From NCBI GenBank assembly GCA_004963905.1, contig SUGL01000003.1, positions 186,001 to 250,000 on the forward strand: 64,000 bases of DNA, given 5' to 3'. The position numbers were made by a program, and so were the translations under genes. The notes under the pieces are model-generated. The model was not told where the DNA came from. It made no database searches and saw only the letters and a program-made list of their open reading frames with translations. Source of the DNA: Mesorhizobium sp. Lineage in GTDB: Bacteria; Pseudomonadota; Alphaproteobacteria; Rhizobiales; Rhizobiaceae. Below are positions 54,150-63,681 of the stretch, piece by piece (the stretch's first letter is position 1; the number at the start of each line of letters is the position of its first letter).

Positions 54150-56078
54150 TCAGAACGCCTGACCGATGCCGGCATAGATGCCGAAATGCGGATCGCTCGG
54201 ATCGCGGTTGAGCGGCACGGCGGCATCGATGCGCAGCGGCCCGAATGGAGTAAGATAGCGCAGGCCGACGCCGGCGCCGACCTTGACGTCAGCGAAATCG
54301 GGGAAGGATTTCGTTGACACCGTGCCGGCATCGACGAAGGGCACGATGCCGATCGTGTCAGTGATTGCTATGCGCATCTCGACCGAGGTTTCGAAGAGTG
54401 ACAGGCCGCCGATCGGCTGGCCGTCGATGTCCTTCGGGCCGATGCCCTGATAGGCATAGCCGCGCACCGAACCGCCGCCGCCGGAATAGAAACGCCGGTC
54501 GGCGGGCACGTTCTGGAGTCCGGTGCCGACGATCGAACCGATGGTGGCGCGTTCGGCGAGCACGAATCTGCTTGCCGTGTCGAGCGACTGGTAGGCGGAG
54601 CCTTCGCCCTTCAGCTTGAGGAAGGTCGCGCCATTCAGGATGTCATAGCTCGGCTCGGCATAGGCGAGCGCCCGGAAACCCCTGGTCGGGTTGAGCTTGT
54701 CGTCGCGGCTGTCATAGACATATTGCAGCGGAATGCTGGCGATCAGATAGGTGTGCTTGCCGAAGGCATCGGTGATCCTCGAATAGTCGAGGTCGAATTC
54801 AGCCGAGACCCGCTGCCTCTTGTCGAGGTCATAGGAGACGCCCACGTCACCCTTGACCGAGAAATGATCATAGGCGTCCGGGTGTTCGAACACGGTCTTG
54901 ATGCCAGTGAAGAACTTCGACGTCGGCCCGAGCACGCCCGGCTTCTCGAACATGATGCCGGCATTGTAGTTGAGCGCGGAAATGCTGTTGCTGCCGATGC
55001 CGCTGATGGAGCCGTCGATGCGCAGCTTCTCCGCCTGGCCGAACAGATTGCGGTGACCCCAATAGCCTTCGAGCCCCAGCCCTTCGGTATTCGAAAACGT
55101 GCCGCCGAGGCCGAAAAAGCGCGGCTTGCGCTCGCTGACCTGGACGTCGATCGGAATATTGCCTTGGGCGTCGAGGCTGTCGCCTTCTTTGACGGTCACG
55201 CTGTTGAAGACCTCGAGCCCGAGCAGGCGATCGCGGGCATCGTCAATCTCTTGCGGCGAATATTGCTGACCTCGCTTTAAGCCGGTCATGTATTCGGTGA
55301 AGTCGCGATCGACCTTCTCGGTGCCTTCGACCGTGGTGTCGCCATAGCCGGCGACCGGGCCGGCCGCCACCGTCAGCGAGACGTCGAGCGTCGAGGTGTT
55401 ATGGTCGGCGACGATCTCGCGGTCCGTCACCTTGGCGAGCGGCCTGCCCTCTTCCTTGAGCGCCCGCACGATCGCCGCTTCCGCCTTGAGCACCGCGCCC
55501 GATCCGGCATCGCCACCGGCGATCAGGCCGAAATCGGCGCTTGCCAGACCCGCCGCGTCGCCTTTCAGCCGGATGTCGCCCAGCGTGAATTTCGGCCCGG
55601 CGGCAATGCTGACGACCACCGGGATGGGCTGCGGCCCCTTGAATTCGGCGTCCGGCGGCAGTTCGTCTATGGACTTGCCCTGAATCGTGATGGTAACCAC
55701 GCCTTCGTAGCGGGCGTCGGCGTAAAGCGCGGCGACGAGCTGTTCCCGGTCGCTGCGCGCCTTGGCCATCAGGCCGAGCGACCCTGACACCGGATGCTCC
55801 TCGTCGCTTTTGAGCGCCGAGGCATTCTCCAGCCTCTCGGCCAGGTCCTTGTCGGCATCCGGCGCATCGATCGTCACCGAATAGCGCAGAGGATCGACGA
55901 TATCGGCATCCTCGTCCTTGGACGAACCCCAGAGCTTGATGCCGAAAATCTCGAAAGCGGCCGCCGTCCGTGCTTCGCAGGCGAGCATGGCCGAGCAGGC
56001 AAGCGCGAAAAGCAGGACGCGCGGAAGCCCGCGCCCTGGCGCGATCCCTCCTGACATCTGCGTTTCATGCGCCGGCAT
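54150..56078 (-). CDS. tamA: Translocation and assembly module outer-membrane component TamA (BamA/Omp85 family)
   Basis: The 642-residue protein has a signal peptide (RVLLFALACSAMLACEARTAAAF). It then has POTRA-like domains (about 60-320) and a 16-strand Omp85 barrel with the conserved FYSGGGGSVRGYAYQGIGPKD loop (L6 RGY motif) and a C-terminal FGIYAGIGQAF beta-signal. It lies directly upstream of tamB on the same strand. Outer-membrane location is clear. The ATG at 56078 or the ATG seven codons later may start it. Confidence 0.92.
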   Translation of the reverse strand: MPAHETQMSGGIAPGRGLPRVLLFALACSAMLACEARTAAAFEIFGIKLWGSSKDEDADIVDPLRYSVTIDAPDADKDLAERLENASALKSDEEHPVSGSLGLMAKARSDREQLVAALYADARYEGVVTITIQGKSIDELPPDAEFKGPQPIPVVVSIAAGPKFTLGDIRLKGDAAGLASADFGLIAGGDAGSGAVLKAEAAIVRALKEEGRPLAKVTDREIVADHNTSTLDVSLTVAAGPVAGYGDTTVEGTEKVDRDFTEYMTGLKRGQQYSPQEIDDARDRLLGLEVFNSVTVKEGDSLDAQGNIPIDVQVSERKPRFFGLGGTFSNTEGLGLEGYWGHRNLFGQAEKLRIDGSISGIGSNSISALNYNAGIMFEKPGVLGPTSKFFTGIKTVFEHPDAYDHFSVKGDVGVSYDLDKRQRVSAEFDLDYSRITDAFGKHTYLIASIPLQYVYDSRDDKLNPTRGFRALAYAEPSYDILNGATFLKLKGEGSAYQSLDTASRFVLAERATIGSIVGTGLQNVPADRRFYSGGGGSVRGYAYQGIGPKDIDGQPIGGLSLFETSVEMRIAITDTIGIVPFVDAGTVSTKSFPDFADVKVGAGVGLRYLTPFGPLRIDAAVPLNRDPSDPHFGIYAGIGQAF

Positions 56079-56362
56079 TAAGACAACCTAGTCGACAAAT
56101 CTAAAATTGGAATGAAGTTCTGAAACGCTCGTAAAGGGGCCATAATCCAATTGTCTTAAATAGACCGGGCTTGGAATTCACACCTTTTGCATCTTCGCAA
56201 GAAAGTGTGATCCTTCTCATAGAGGTTCTGTCGAAATACCGGCCTGTGGCCGGGATGGAAACCGTTGGCAGGTGAAAAAACCTGCCGCGTTCCGGCGTTG
56301 ACAAGCCCGTTTGATGCTTGATCATGCCCGGACGCTGGCAATGTCTGGAGGGTGATGTGGCA
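56079..56362. promoter_or_regulatory. Divergent promoter region between tamA and the macroglobulin gene
   Basis: The 284-base spacer holds no gene. Two hairpins are visible: TCACAC / GTGTGA with inner TTGC / GCAA arms at 56178-56210, and GGCAGGT / ACCTGCC around AAAAA at 56267-56286. The left end is locally AT-rich. No operator of known type was recognised. Confidence 0.4.
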
Positions 56363-59300
56363 ATGCGCGCGGCTCGCGGTCTCTCTTTCCTTCTCCTTCT
56401 CTTTTTCGCCTTGAGCGGCGCGGCACTTGCGGCCGAAGCCCGGCGAATCGTGACGACCGACAATTCCGACTATTTCGGTTTCGACCTGAGGTCCGATCAG
56501 AATGTCAGCCTCGACCAATGCAAGACCACATGCCTCGGCGATCCCGCCTGCCGCGCCTTCACCTACAACACCAAGGCCAAATGGTGCTTTCTCAAATCCG
56601 ACTATAACCAGCTCAAACCGTTCAGCGGCGCCGTCGCCGGCAAGATCGCCAATGTCGATGGCGATCCCGATATCGGCGCTCCGCCGGCGCTCGCCTTCTT
56701 CCCCAGCTGGATGGCCGACCAGGCCCAGCAGTTCCGCAACAAGCTGACCGATCCGGCCTATGACAAGCCGACCGAGGGCTTGGCGGCGCTCCAGGCCGCG
56801 GCCGAGCAGGCGGCGCTGACCGGCGACCATCGTCTGGCCATGCAGAAATACCAGGCGGCCCTCTCCGTCCTGCCGGACGACGGCGCGCTCTGGCTGGCGC
56901 TGGCGCGCGAGACGCTCGGCGTGCAGCCGGCTGCCAACACCGCCGAGCCATCGACCTTGCCGGCAAACATCACCTCGGCCGCCTTCAACGCCTATAAGCT
57001 GGTGCGCACGGCAAAGACCCGAGCCGAAGCCTTGGCGCTGCTGGCCGCCGGCCTCGACAAGCGCGACCTGTTCCGGCCGGCGATCCAGGCCTATGAGGCG
57101 AGCCTCGCGCTGGTGAACTCGCCGGCCGTCCAGGCCGACTATGCCGACCTCAAGGCGCGCAAAGGGTTCCGGGTCATCGACCATTCGGTGGATACCGATT
57201 CCTCTTCGCCGCGCATCTGCGCGCAGTTCTCCGAGGAACTGGTCAAGACCGGCGTCGACTATTCGCAGTTCGTTACCGTCGACAACGCCGCCCCCAAAGC
57301 CGTCGAGGCCAAGGACAAGCAGATTTGTGTCGAAGGGCTGGAACACGGCCAGCATTATGACGTGACCTTCCGCGCCGGCCTGCCGGCCGCGATCGGCGAG
57401 ACGATCGCCGCCCCGGTCGTGCTGTCGATCTACGTCCAGGACCGCGCCCCGTCCGCCCGCTTCACCGGCGACAGCTTCGTGCTGCCGGCCGGCGCCCGCC
57501 GCGGCATTCCGGTCGTCACCGTCAACATGAACGCCGCCAAGATGAAGCTCTATCGCATCGGCGACCGGTCGCTGGCCCAGCTTCTGTCCGGCTATCAGTT
57601 CCTGCATCAGCTCGACGGCTATGACATTTCCACAATCTCGGACCAGATGGGCGAGCCCGTCTGGGAAGGCACGCTCGACATCGCCAACGACCTCAACAAG
57701 GAGGTCACCACCTCCTTCCCGGTCGACGAGGCGATCCCGCAGCGCAAGCCCGGAGTCTATGTGCTGACCGCCCAGCCGGTCGACGACAAGAGCGACGAGT
57801 ATGGGTCGCGCGCCACGCAGTGGTTCGTCGTTTCCGACATCGGTCTGTCCACCTATACCGGCCAAGACGGGCTCAATGTCTTTGCCCGTTCGCTCGGCTC
57901 CGCCAAGCCGATCGCCGGCGCCGAACTGACGCTGCTTGCCAAGAACAACGAGATTCTCGGCACGGCGACGTCCGACGCCGAAGGCCACGCGGTCTTCAAC
58001 CCGGGCCTCACCCGCGGCGAAGGCGGCATGGTGCCGGCCGTGCTGATGGCCAAGCAGGGCGACAACGACTTCGTCTTCCTCGACATGGGCCGCGCCGGCT
58101 TCGATCTGTCGGATCGCGGCGTTGCCGGGCGTGCCGCGCCCGGCGCGCTCGACGTCTATGCCTGGACCGAGCGCGGCATCTACCGCGCCGGCGAAGACGT
58201 CCATGTCGCGGCGCTCGCCCGCGACGGCGCCGCCAAGGCGGTCGAGAACCTGCCGCTCACCTTCATCTTCACGCGGCCCGACGGCGTCGAGAACCGCCGC
58301 ATCGTCAGCGACGGCGCCTCCGCCGGCGGCCATGCCGTCGACCTGCCGCTCGAGCCGAACGCCATGCGCGGCACCTGGACGGTGTCGATCTACACCGATC
58401 CCAAGCAGTCGCCGGTGGCGAGCCAGATGTTCCTGGTCGAGGACTTCGTGCCGGATCGCATCGAGTTCGACCTGACCGCCGACAAGAAGGAGATCGCCCA
58501 GGGCGAGACAGCCAATGTCAGCGTCGACGGCCGTTTCCTCTACGGCGCGCCGGCGGCGGGCCTCGCGCTCGAAGGCGAGATGACCCTGTCGACCACGGAC
58601 AGCTGGGACCGGTTCAAGGACTTCACCTTCGGCCTCACCGACGAGCAGTCGGCCGAGCCTTCGGTGACGCCTTTGGCCAACCTTCCCGTCGTCGGAGATG
58701 ACGGCAAGGCGACCTTCCCGGTCTCGATCGACCAGTTGCCCTCGACCACCAAGCTGATCAACGCCAAGGTCACCGTGCGCATGCGCGAAGCCGGTGGCCG
58801 TGCCGTCGAGCGCTCGCTCGACATCGCCGTTCATCCGGAAAAGGAGATGATTGGCATCCGTCCGGACTTCGAAGGCGGCGAGGTGCCGCAAGGCGGAACC
58901 GCGAAGTTCAGCATCATCGCGGTCGATCCGAACGGCAAGCGCGAGGAGCTGAAAGGCGCCCAGTGGTCGCTGGTCAAGGTTGAGCGCAATTACCAATGGT
59001 ATCGCTCCAACAATTCCTGGAATTATGAAGCGGTCAACCTCACCAAGGCCGTCGCCAACGGCCAGATCGACCTGAACGCCGACGGCGAGGCGACCGTGTC
59101 GCTTCCCGTCGACTGGGGCCGCTACCGGCTGGAAGTGGAAACCGCCGACCCTGACGGTCCGGCGACCAGCTACGAGTTCGACGCCGGCTGGTACGTCGCC
59201 TCCACCACCACCGAGACCCCGGACGGCCTGGAGATCGCCCTCGACAAGGACACTTATACCGCCGGCGAGGTCGCCAAGCTGAAGGTTTCGCCGCATTTCG

Positions 59301-61837
59301 CCGGCGAGCTGCTCGTCACCATCGGCGCCGAGAAACTCTTGAAGACCGTCACCGCGTCGGTGCCTGCGGGCGGCAGCACCGTCGACATCCCGGTCGGCGA
59401 CGACTGGGGCGCCGGCGCCTATGTCACGGCGACTTTGTTCCGGCCGGGCGATGCCGAGCAATCGCGCATGCCGGCGCGCGCCATCGGCGTCAAATGGCTG
59501 ACCGTCGATCCAGGCTCGAAGAAGCTTGCCGTCACGCTGACGCCGCCTGAAAAGACCGCGCCGCGCCAGCAGCTGTCGATCCCGGTCGCCGTCAATGGCG
59601 CGCAACCTGGCAGCAATGCCTATGTGATGGTCGCGGCCGTCGATGTCGGCATCCTCAACCTGACCAACTACAAGGCGCCCGATCCGGAAGACTGGTTCTT
59701 CGGCCAGCGCATGCTGGGTCTCGAGATCCGCGACCTCTATGGCCGCCTGATCGACGGCTCGCTCGGTACCACCGGCAAATTGCGGACCGGCGGCGACGGC
59801 GCCAACATGCAGTCGCAAGGCAGCCCGCCGACGGAGAAGCTGGTCGCTTTCTTTTCCGGCCCCGTGCAGCTCGACGCCAACGGCAAGGCGCAGGTCGACT
59901 TCGACATCCCGCAGTTCAACGGCACAGTGCGCGTCATGGCGGTCGCCTGGACCAAGGAAGCCGTCGGCCATGCCCAGACCGACGTCATCGTGCGCGATCC
60001 GGTGGTGATCACCGCCGGCCTGCCGCGCTTCCTGGCGCCCGGCGATGCCGCGACCATGCGCCTCGACATAGCCGATACCGACGGTCCCGCCGGTGATTAC
60101 AAGCTGTCGGTCACCACGACCGGCGATCTGTCGACCGGCGACAAGCCCTTGCCCGAGAAGCTGACGCTCGCCCAGGGCAAGCGGCAGTCGCTCTCAATCC
60201 CGCTGATCGCGCGGACGGCGGGTGACGCCTCGATCACCGTCAAGCTCGCCCATGACAGCGGCGCCGAGGTCGAGCAGACGCTTTACCTGCCGGTGCGTCC
60301 GGCCCAGCTCCCGGTCACCAATCGCATGGTGGTCGACCTGAAGCCCAAAGGCGGTTCGCTGCGCGTCGACAAGGAGCTGCTCGTGGCAAGCGTGCTCGAC
60401 GGCGCCTCGGTCAGCGTCGGCGTTTCGCAAGCCGCCGCCTTCGACGTGCCCTCGCTGCTGATGAGCCTCGACCGCTACCCCTATGGCTGCGCCGAGCAGA
60501 CCACCAGCCGCGCCATGCCGCTGCTCTATGTCAACGACATGGCCAAAAGCATCGGCATGGAGAGCGATCCCGAACTGCACGGCCGCATCCAGGACGCCAT
60601 CTACAAGGTGCTGAGCTACCAGGCCTCGAGCGGCAGCTTCGGCCTCTGGGGTCCAGGCTCCGGCGATCTCTGGCTCGACGCCTATGTCAGTGAGTTCCTG
60701 ACCCGGGCGCGCGAGCAGAAATACGACGTGCCGGCGCAGGCGATGAGCCAGGCGCTCAATAATCTGCAGAACTCGCTTGGCTACGACCAGAGCGTCCAGG
60801 ATCGCGGCAGCGAGATCGCCTACGCGCTCTATGTGCTCGCTCGCAACAAGAAGGCCTCGATCGGCGATCTGCGCTATTATGCCGACACGCAGCTCGAAGC
60901 TTTCTCCAGCCCGATAGCCGTCGCGCAGCTCGCGGCGAGCCTGGGGCTCTATGGCGACACGCAGCGTTCGGAATCGACCTTCCAGACGGCGCTGCGGCTG
61001 GCGCAGGCCAGCACCGAGTACGACTATTATCGCTCCGACTACGGCTCGCCGCTTCGCGATGGTGCGGCGATACTGGCGCTGGCGGCGGAATCGAAGCCGG
61101 TGCCCAGCATCGTGCCGCAGCTGATCAGGCTGGTCGCCAGGGAACGCGCTGATGCCCGCTGGACGAGCACGCAAGACGAGGCCTGGATGCTGCTTGCCGC
61201 GCGGGCGCTGAAGGAAGGCAATGATTCCATCACGCTTTCCATCAACGGCGCGCCGCATTCCGGCGGCTATTCCGATCGTGTCTCCGGCAGCGATCTCGAG
61301 GGCAGCCCGCTCACCATCGCCAACACCGGCACGACGCCGCTGCAGGCGGTGGTGACCGCGGTGGCGGCGCCGGTGGAACCGCTGCCGGCCGGCGGCGACG
61401 GCTTCACCGTCGATCGCACCTACTACAAGCTCGACGGCACCGAGGCCAACGTCACCGAGGCCAAACAGAACGAACGCTATGTGGTCGTGCTCAAAGTCTA
61501 TGAGCAGAACAACTGGCCCTCGCGCGTTCTGGTGACCGACCTACTGCCGGCCGGCTTCGAGATCGACAATCCGAGCCTGGTCTCCAGCGCGCAATTGTCG
61601 AACTTCTCATGGCTGGCGCAGACCGACGCCGCGCATCTGGAGTTCCGCGACGACCGTTTCGTCGCCGCCTTCAACCCCAACGAAGGCGACGGTGACCGCA
61701 ACATCACGCTGGCCTATGTCGTGCGCGCCGTGACGCCGGGCACCTACGCCCATCCGGCGGCAACGGTGGAGGACATGTACCGGCCGCAATACTCGGCCCG
61801 CACTGCCTCCGGCATGATGGAGGTCAAGGCGGAGTAG
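56363..61837 (+). CDS. Large bacterial alpha-2-macroglobulin with N-terminal PAN/apple domain and thioester
   Basis: The 1824-residue protein has a Sec signal peptide (GLSFLLLLFFALSGAALA) with no lipobox, so it is probably a soluble periplasmic protein rather than a lipoprotein like YfhM. A PAN/apple-like domain (about 25-95, cysteines in LDQCKTTCLGDPACRAF and KAKWCFLK) comes next. Macroglobulin domains follow, including GVYVLTAQPVDD and DVYAWTERGIYRAGEDVH. The thioester motif is CAEQ, C1376 to Q1379, in YPYGCAEQTTSRAMPLL, leading into an alpha-toroid. Such proteins trap proteases. No pbpC (PBP1C) is adjacent. GGAGGG precedes ATG 56363. Confidence 0.92.
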   Translation: MRAARGLSFLLLLFFALSGAALAAEARRIVTTDNSDYFGFDLRSDQNVSLDQCKTTCLGDPACRAFTYNTKAKWCFLKSDYNQLKPFSGAVAGKIANVDGDPDIGAPPALAFFPSWMADQAQQFRNKLTDPAYDKPTEGLAALQAAAEQAALTGDHRLAMQKYQAALSVLPDDGALWLALARETLGVQPAANTAEPSTLPANITSAAFNAYKLVRTAKTRAEALALLAAGLDKRDLFRPAIQAYEASLALVNSPAVQADYADLKARKGFRVIDHSVDTDSSSPRICAQFSEELVKTGVDYSQFVTVDNAAPKAVEAKDKQICVEGLEHGQHYDVTFRAGLPAAIGETIAAPVVLSIYVQDRAPSARFTGDSFVLPAGARRGIPVVTVNMNAAKMKLYRIGDRSLAQLLSGYQFLHQLDGYDISTISDQMGEPVWEGTLDIANDLNKEVTTSFPVDEAIPQRKPGVYVLTAQPVDDKSDEYGSRATQWFVVSDIGLSTYTGQDGLNVFARSLGSAKPIAGAELTLLAKNNEILGTATSDAEGHAVFNPGLTRGEGGMVPAVLMAKQGDNDFVFLDMGRAGFDLSDRGVAGRAAPGALDVYAWTERGIYRAGEDVHVAALARDGAAKAVENLPLTFIFTRPDGVENRRIVSDGASAGGHAVDLPLEPNAMRGTWTVSIYTDPKQSPVASQMFLVEDFVPDRIEFDLTADKKEIAQGETANVSVDGRFLYGAPAAGLALEGEMTLSTTDSWDRFKDFTFGLTDEQSAEPSVTPLANLPVVGDDGKATFPVSIDQLPSTTKLINAKVTVRMREAGGRAVERSLDIAVHPEKEMIGIRPDFEGGEVPQGGTAKFSIIAVDPNGKREELKGAQWSLVKVERNYQWYRSNNSWNYEAVNLTKAVANGQIDLNADGEATVSLPVDWGRYRLEVETADPDGPATSYEFDAGWYVASTTTETPDGLEIALDKDTYTAGEVAKLKVSPHFAGELLVTIGAEKLLKTVTASVPAGGSTVDIPVGDDWGAGAYVTATLFRPGDAEQSRMPARAIGVKWLTVDPGSKKLAVTLTPPEKTAPRQQLSIPVAVNGAQPGSNAYVMVAAVDVGILNLTNYKAPDPEDWFFGQRMLGLEIRDLYGRLIDGSLGTTGKLRTGGDGANMQSQGSPPTEKLVAFFSGPVQLDANGKAQVDFDIPQFNGTVRVMAVAWTKEAVGHAQTDVIVRDPVVITAGLPRFLAPGDAATMRLDIADTDGPAGDYKLSVTTTGDLSTGDKPLPEKLTLAQGKRQSLSIPLIARTAGDASITVKLAHDSGAEVEQTLYLPVRPAQLPVTNRMVVDLKPKGGSLRVDKELLVASVLDGASVSVGVSQAAAFDVPSLLMSLDRYPYGCAEQTTSRAMPLLYVNDMAKSIGMESDPELHGRIQDAIYKVLSYQASSGSFGLWGPGSGDLWLDAYVSEFLTRAREQKYDVPAQAMSQALNNLQNSLGYDQSVQDRGSEIAYALYVLARNKKASIGDLRYYADTQLEAFSSPIAVAQLAASLGLYGDTQRSESTFQTALRLAQASTEYDYYRSDYGSPLRDGAAILALAAESKPVPSIVPQLIRLVARERADARWTSTQDEAWMLLAARALKEGNDSITLSINGAPHSGGYSDRVSGSDLEGSPLTIANTGTTPLQAVVTAVAAPVEPLPAGGDGFTVDRTYYKLDGTEANVTEAKQNERYVVVLKVYEQNNWPSRVLVTDLLPAGFEIDNPSLVSSAQLSNFSWLAQTDAAHLEFRDDRFVAAFNPNEGDGDRNITLAYVVRAVTPGTYAHPAATVEDMYRPQYSARTASGMMEVKAE

Positions 61838-61871
61838 TTTCGCCGATAGTGCGAAATTGAACATGGCGACG

Positions 61872-62052
61872 GCGCTGCCCCTCATCCGCCTACCGGCACC
61901 TTCTCCCCGTATAATGACGGGGAGAAGGGGACTGTCGCGATCGTCGGCACCTGCTCTGCAGCGTTGGAAATTGGCGAAAACCTCTGCGCAGGCCCCTTTC
62001 TCCCCGTCACTATACGGGGAGAAATGCCCGGCAGGGCAATGAGGGGCAGCGC
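61872..62052. repeat. 181-base palindromic repeat
   Basis: Outer arms are GCGCTGCCCCTCAT and ATGAGGGGCAGCGC (in the window CCCTCATCC and GGGCAATGAGGGG). Inner arms are CCTTCTCCCCGTATAATGACG and CGTCACTATACGGGGAGAAA, and two short hairpins lie in the core. It fills most of the spacer between the macroglobulin and mutarotase-like genes. No ORF is carried. Confidence 0.78.
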
Positions 62053-62177
62053 CAGCAGTCGATAAGTCTGCGGTACGGCCCCATACAAGCAGTGATGCAA
62101 ATTGCCTGTCGCCCTGCTTGCGCAGGATGCTTTCGCCAGCTTTTCTGCGCTCTGAAAGATTCGGGGGAGGCAGAGCA

Positions 62178-63287
62178 ATGGAAACGGTCACCATCACCGC
62201 AAAAGGCATTTCCGTCTCGCTCGATCTCAGCGTCGGCCATATCGCCGCCATGGAGATCGAAGCCGAAGGCGGCCGCGTCCTGAGGCCGCTCCACCGCGCG
62301 CCCTGGGTCGGCTCGCCGCGCGAGAGCCTGCCGCAGAATCTCCCCGAAGGCACGGTTCGTCTGTCGGGCGATTTCCTCTGCGCGCCGTTTTCCGCCAGCG
62401 ATGTCGAGGAAGCGCCCCTGCATGGCTGGACGGCCAACAGCGGGTGGGACGTCGTCGAGAACGGCGCTATCGCCGGCGGCCGGCGCGCCGTCTTCCGGCT
62501 GCGCCGCAAGGTGATGGGCGCCGCCGTCGACAAGATCTTCACGCTCCGCGACGGCCACCCTTTCCTTTACCAGGAGCACATCTTTTCCGGTGGCTCCGGG
62601 GCGATTTCCGTCGCCCATCATCCGATGACGGCGATGCGGGAAGGAGGGCGGCTCGCCTTCTCGCCCAAGCGTCTGGCGGTTACGCCACCCACGCCGCTGG
62701 AGCCAGATCCGGCGCGCGGCCGTTTTCGCCTGGCCTATCCCGCCCGCGCCACCGATCTCGCGCATTTCCCGCTGGCTGCCGGCGGCACCACGGACCTCGC
62801 CGACTACCGCATGGAAGACCGGCGCGAGGATTTCATCACCCTGGTCGAGGCCGATCACGGCGGCCCGGGCTGGACGGCGCTGGCCCGCCGCGCCGAGCAG
62901 GATCTGGTGCTGGTGCTGAAGAACCCGGCCGAACTGCCGGTCACCATGCTGTGGTTCAGCAATGGCGGGCGCGACTACGCGCCCTGGAGCGGCCGCCATG
63001 TCGGCGTGCTCGGCATCGAGGACGGCCGCGCCGCGGTCGGCCATGCCGCCTCGCTCGGCGACAACTGGCTGAAGCGCGAAGGCGTGGCGACGGCCTTCGC
63101 ATTGACCGAAGGGCGCCCGGTTTCCTTTCGCCACGTCATAGGCGCGGTTCCGTTCGCCGATGCTGAGACGCCACGCAGCATCGAGACCTCGGCCGATCGC
63201 ATGCACATCCTCGCCGCCGACGGCGCCGCGAAGGAGGTGCCGTTCGACGGCGAGTACCTGCGTATCGGGCGTTCGGCGCCGGCGTGA
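62178..63287 (+). CDS. Mutarotase-like (galactose mutarotase-fold) protein of unknown function
   Basis: The 369-residue cytosolic protein reads as a beta-sandwich with weak aldose-epimerase-like spacing: VGHIAAMEIEAEGGRVLRPL, GDFLCAPF, HGWTANSGWDVV, EHIFSGG, VAHHPMTAM, YAPWSGRHVGVLGIED. An early R and paired H residues could form the active site, but I could not place the catalytic pair with confidence. GGGGGAGG precedes ATG 62178. A kinase gene lies further downstream on the same strand, 394 bases away. The family is plausible, not certain. Confidence 0.55.
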   Translation: METVTITAKGISVSLDLSVGHIAAMEIEAEGGRVLRPLHRAPWVGSPRESLPQNLPEGTVRLSGDFLCAPFSASDVEEAPLHGWTANSGWDVVENGAIAGGRRAVFRLRRKVMGAAVDKIFTLRDGHPFLYQEHIFSGGSGAISVAHHPMTAMREGGRLAFSPKRLAVTPPTPLEPDPARGRFRLAYPARATDLAHFPLAAGGTTDLADYRMEDRREDFITLVEADHGGPGWTALARRAEQDLVLVLKNPAELPVTMLWFSNGGRDYAPWSGRHVGVLGIEDGRAAVGHAASLGDNWLKREGVATAFALTEGRPVSFRHVIGAVPFADAETPRSIETSADRMHILAADGAAKEVPFDGEYLRIGRSAPA

Positions 63288-63297
63288 GGCCCTGGAG

Positions 63298-63484
63298 TTC
63301 GTCATTCCAGGGCGAAGCAGGAGCGCAGCTCCGTCGCGGAGACCCTGGAATCCATGCCGTTACCTTGGCCGAAGGAAGCAAACGGCCAGAATTCTGAACC
63401 GCGGCAGCGCTCGGGCATCACGGAATGGATCCTCGGGTCTGCGCTGCGTCGCTACGCTCCTCGCTTCGCCCGTGGATGACGAAG
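63298..63484. repeat. Family A palindromic repeat, copy 3
   Basis: TTCGTCATTCCAGGGCGAAG and CTTCGCCCGTGGATGACGAA form the outer arms. GACCCTGGAATCCATGCCGT and ACGGAATGGATCCTCGGGTC form the inner arms. The core keeps CCAGAATTCTG, as in copy 2. It lies between the mutarotase-like and kinase genes. Confidence 0.78.
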
Positions 63485-63681
63485 GGATGGGCGTCTCGGC
63501 GAATCTTGAAGGCGGCAGATTGCCAAACAATCGGTCGAAACCTCGGCTTCTCTTTGTTTTGACGAAAGTCCGGACGGAAAACCATTTCACACTTTTCCTG
63601 GAATTGCCCTAGCAACCGAGTTTGAATTTTCCATCCGTAACCGCCAAGATGCAGCCCGCAGTCGCTAACGAAGAGGCGCCG

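Noticed and set aside
56156..59971. A 1271-codon open frame antisense to the macroglobulin gene
   Set aside because: It is a high-GC shadow frame opposite a clear gene with signal peptide, thioester and family motifs; its composition is Gly/Arg/Asp-rich with no domain.
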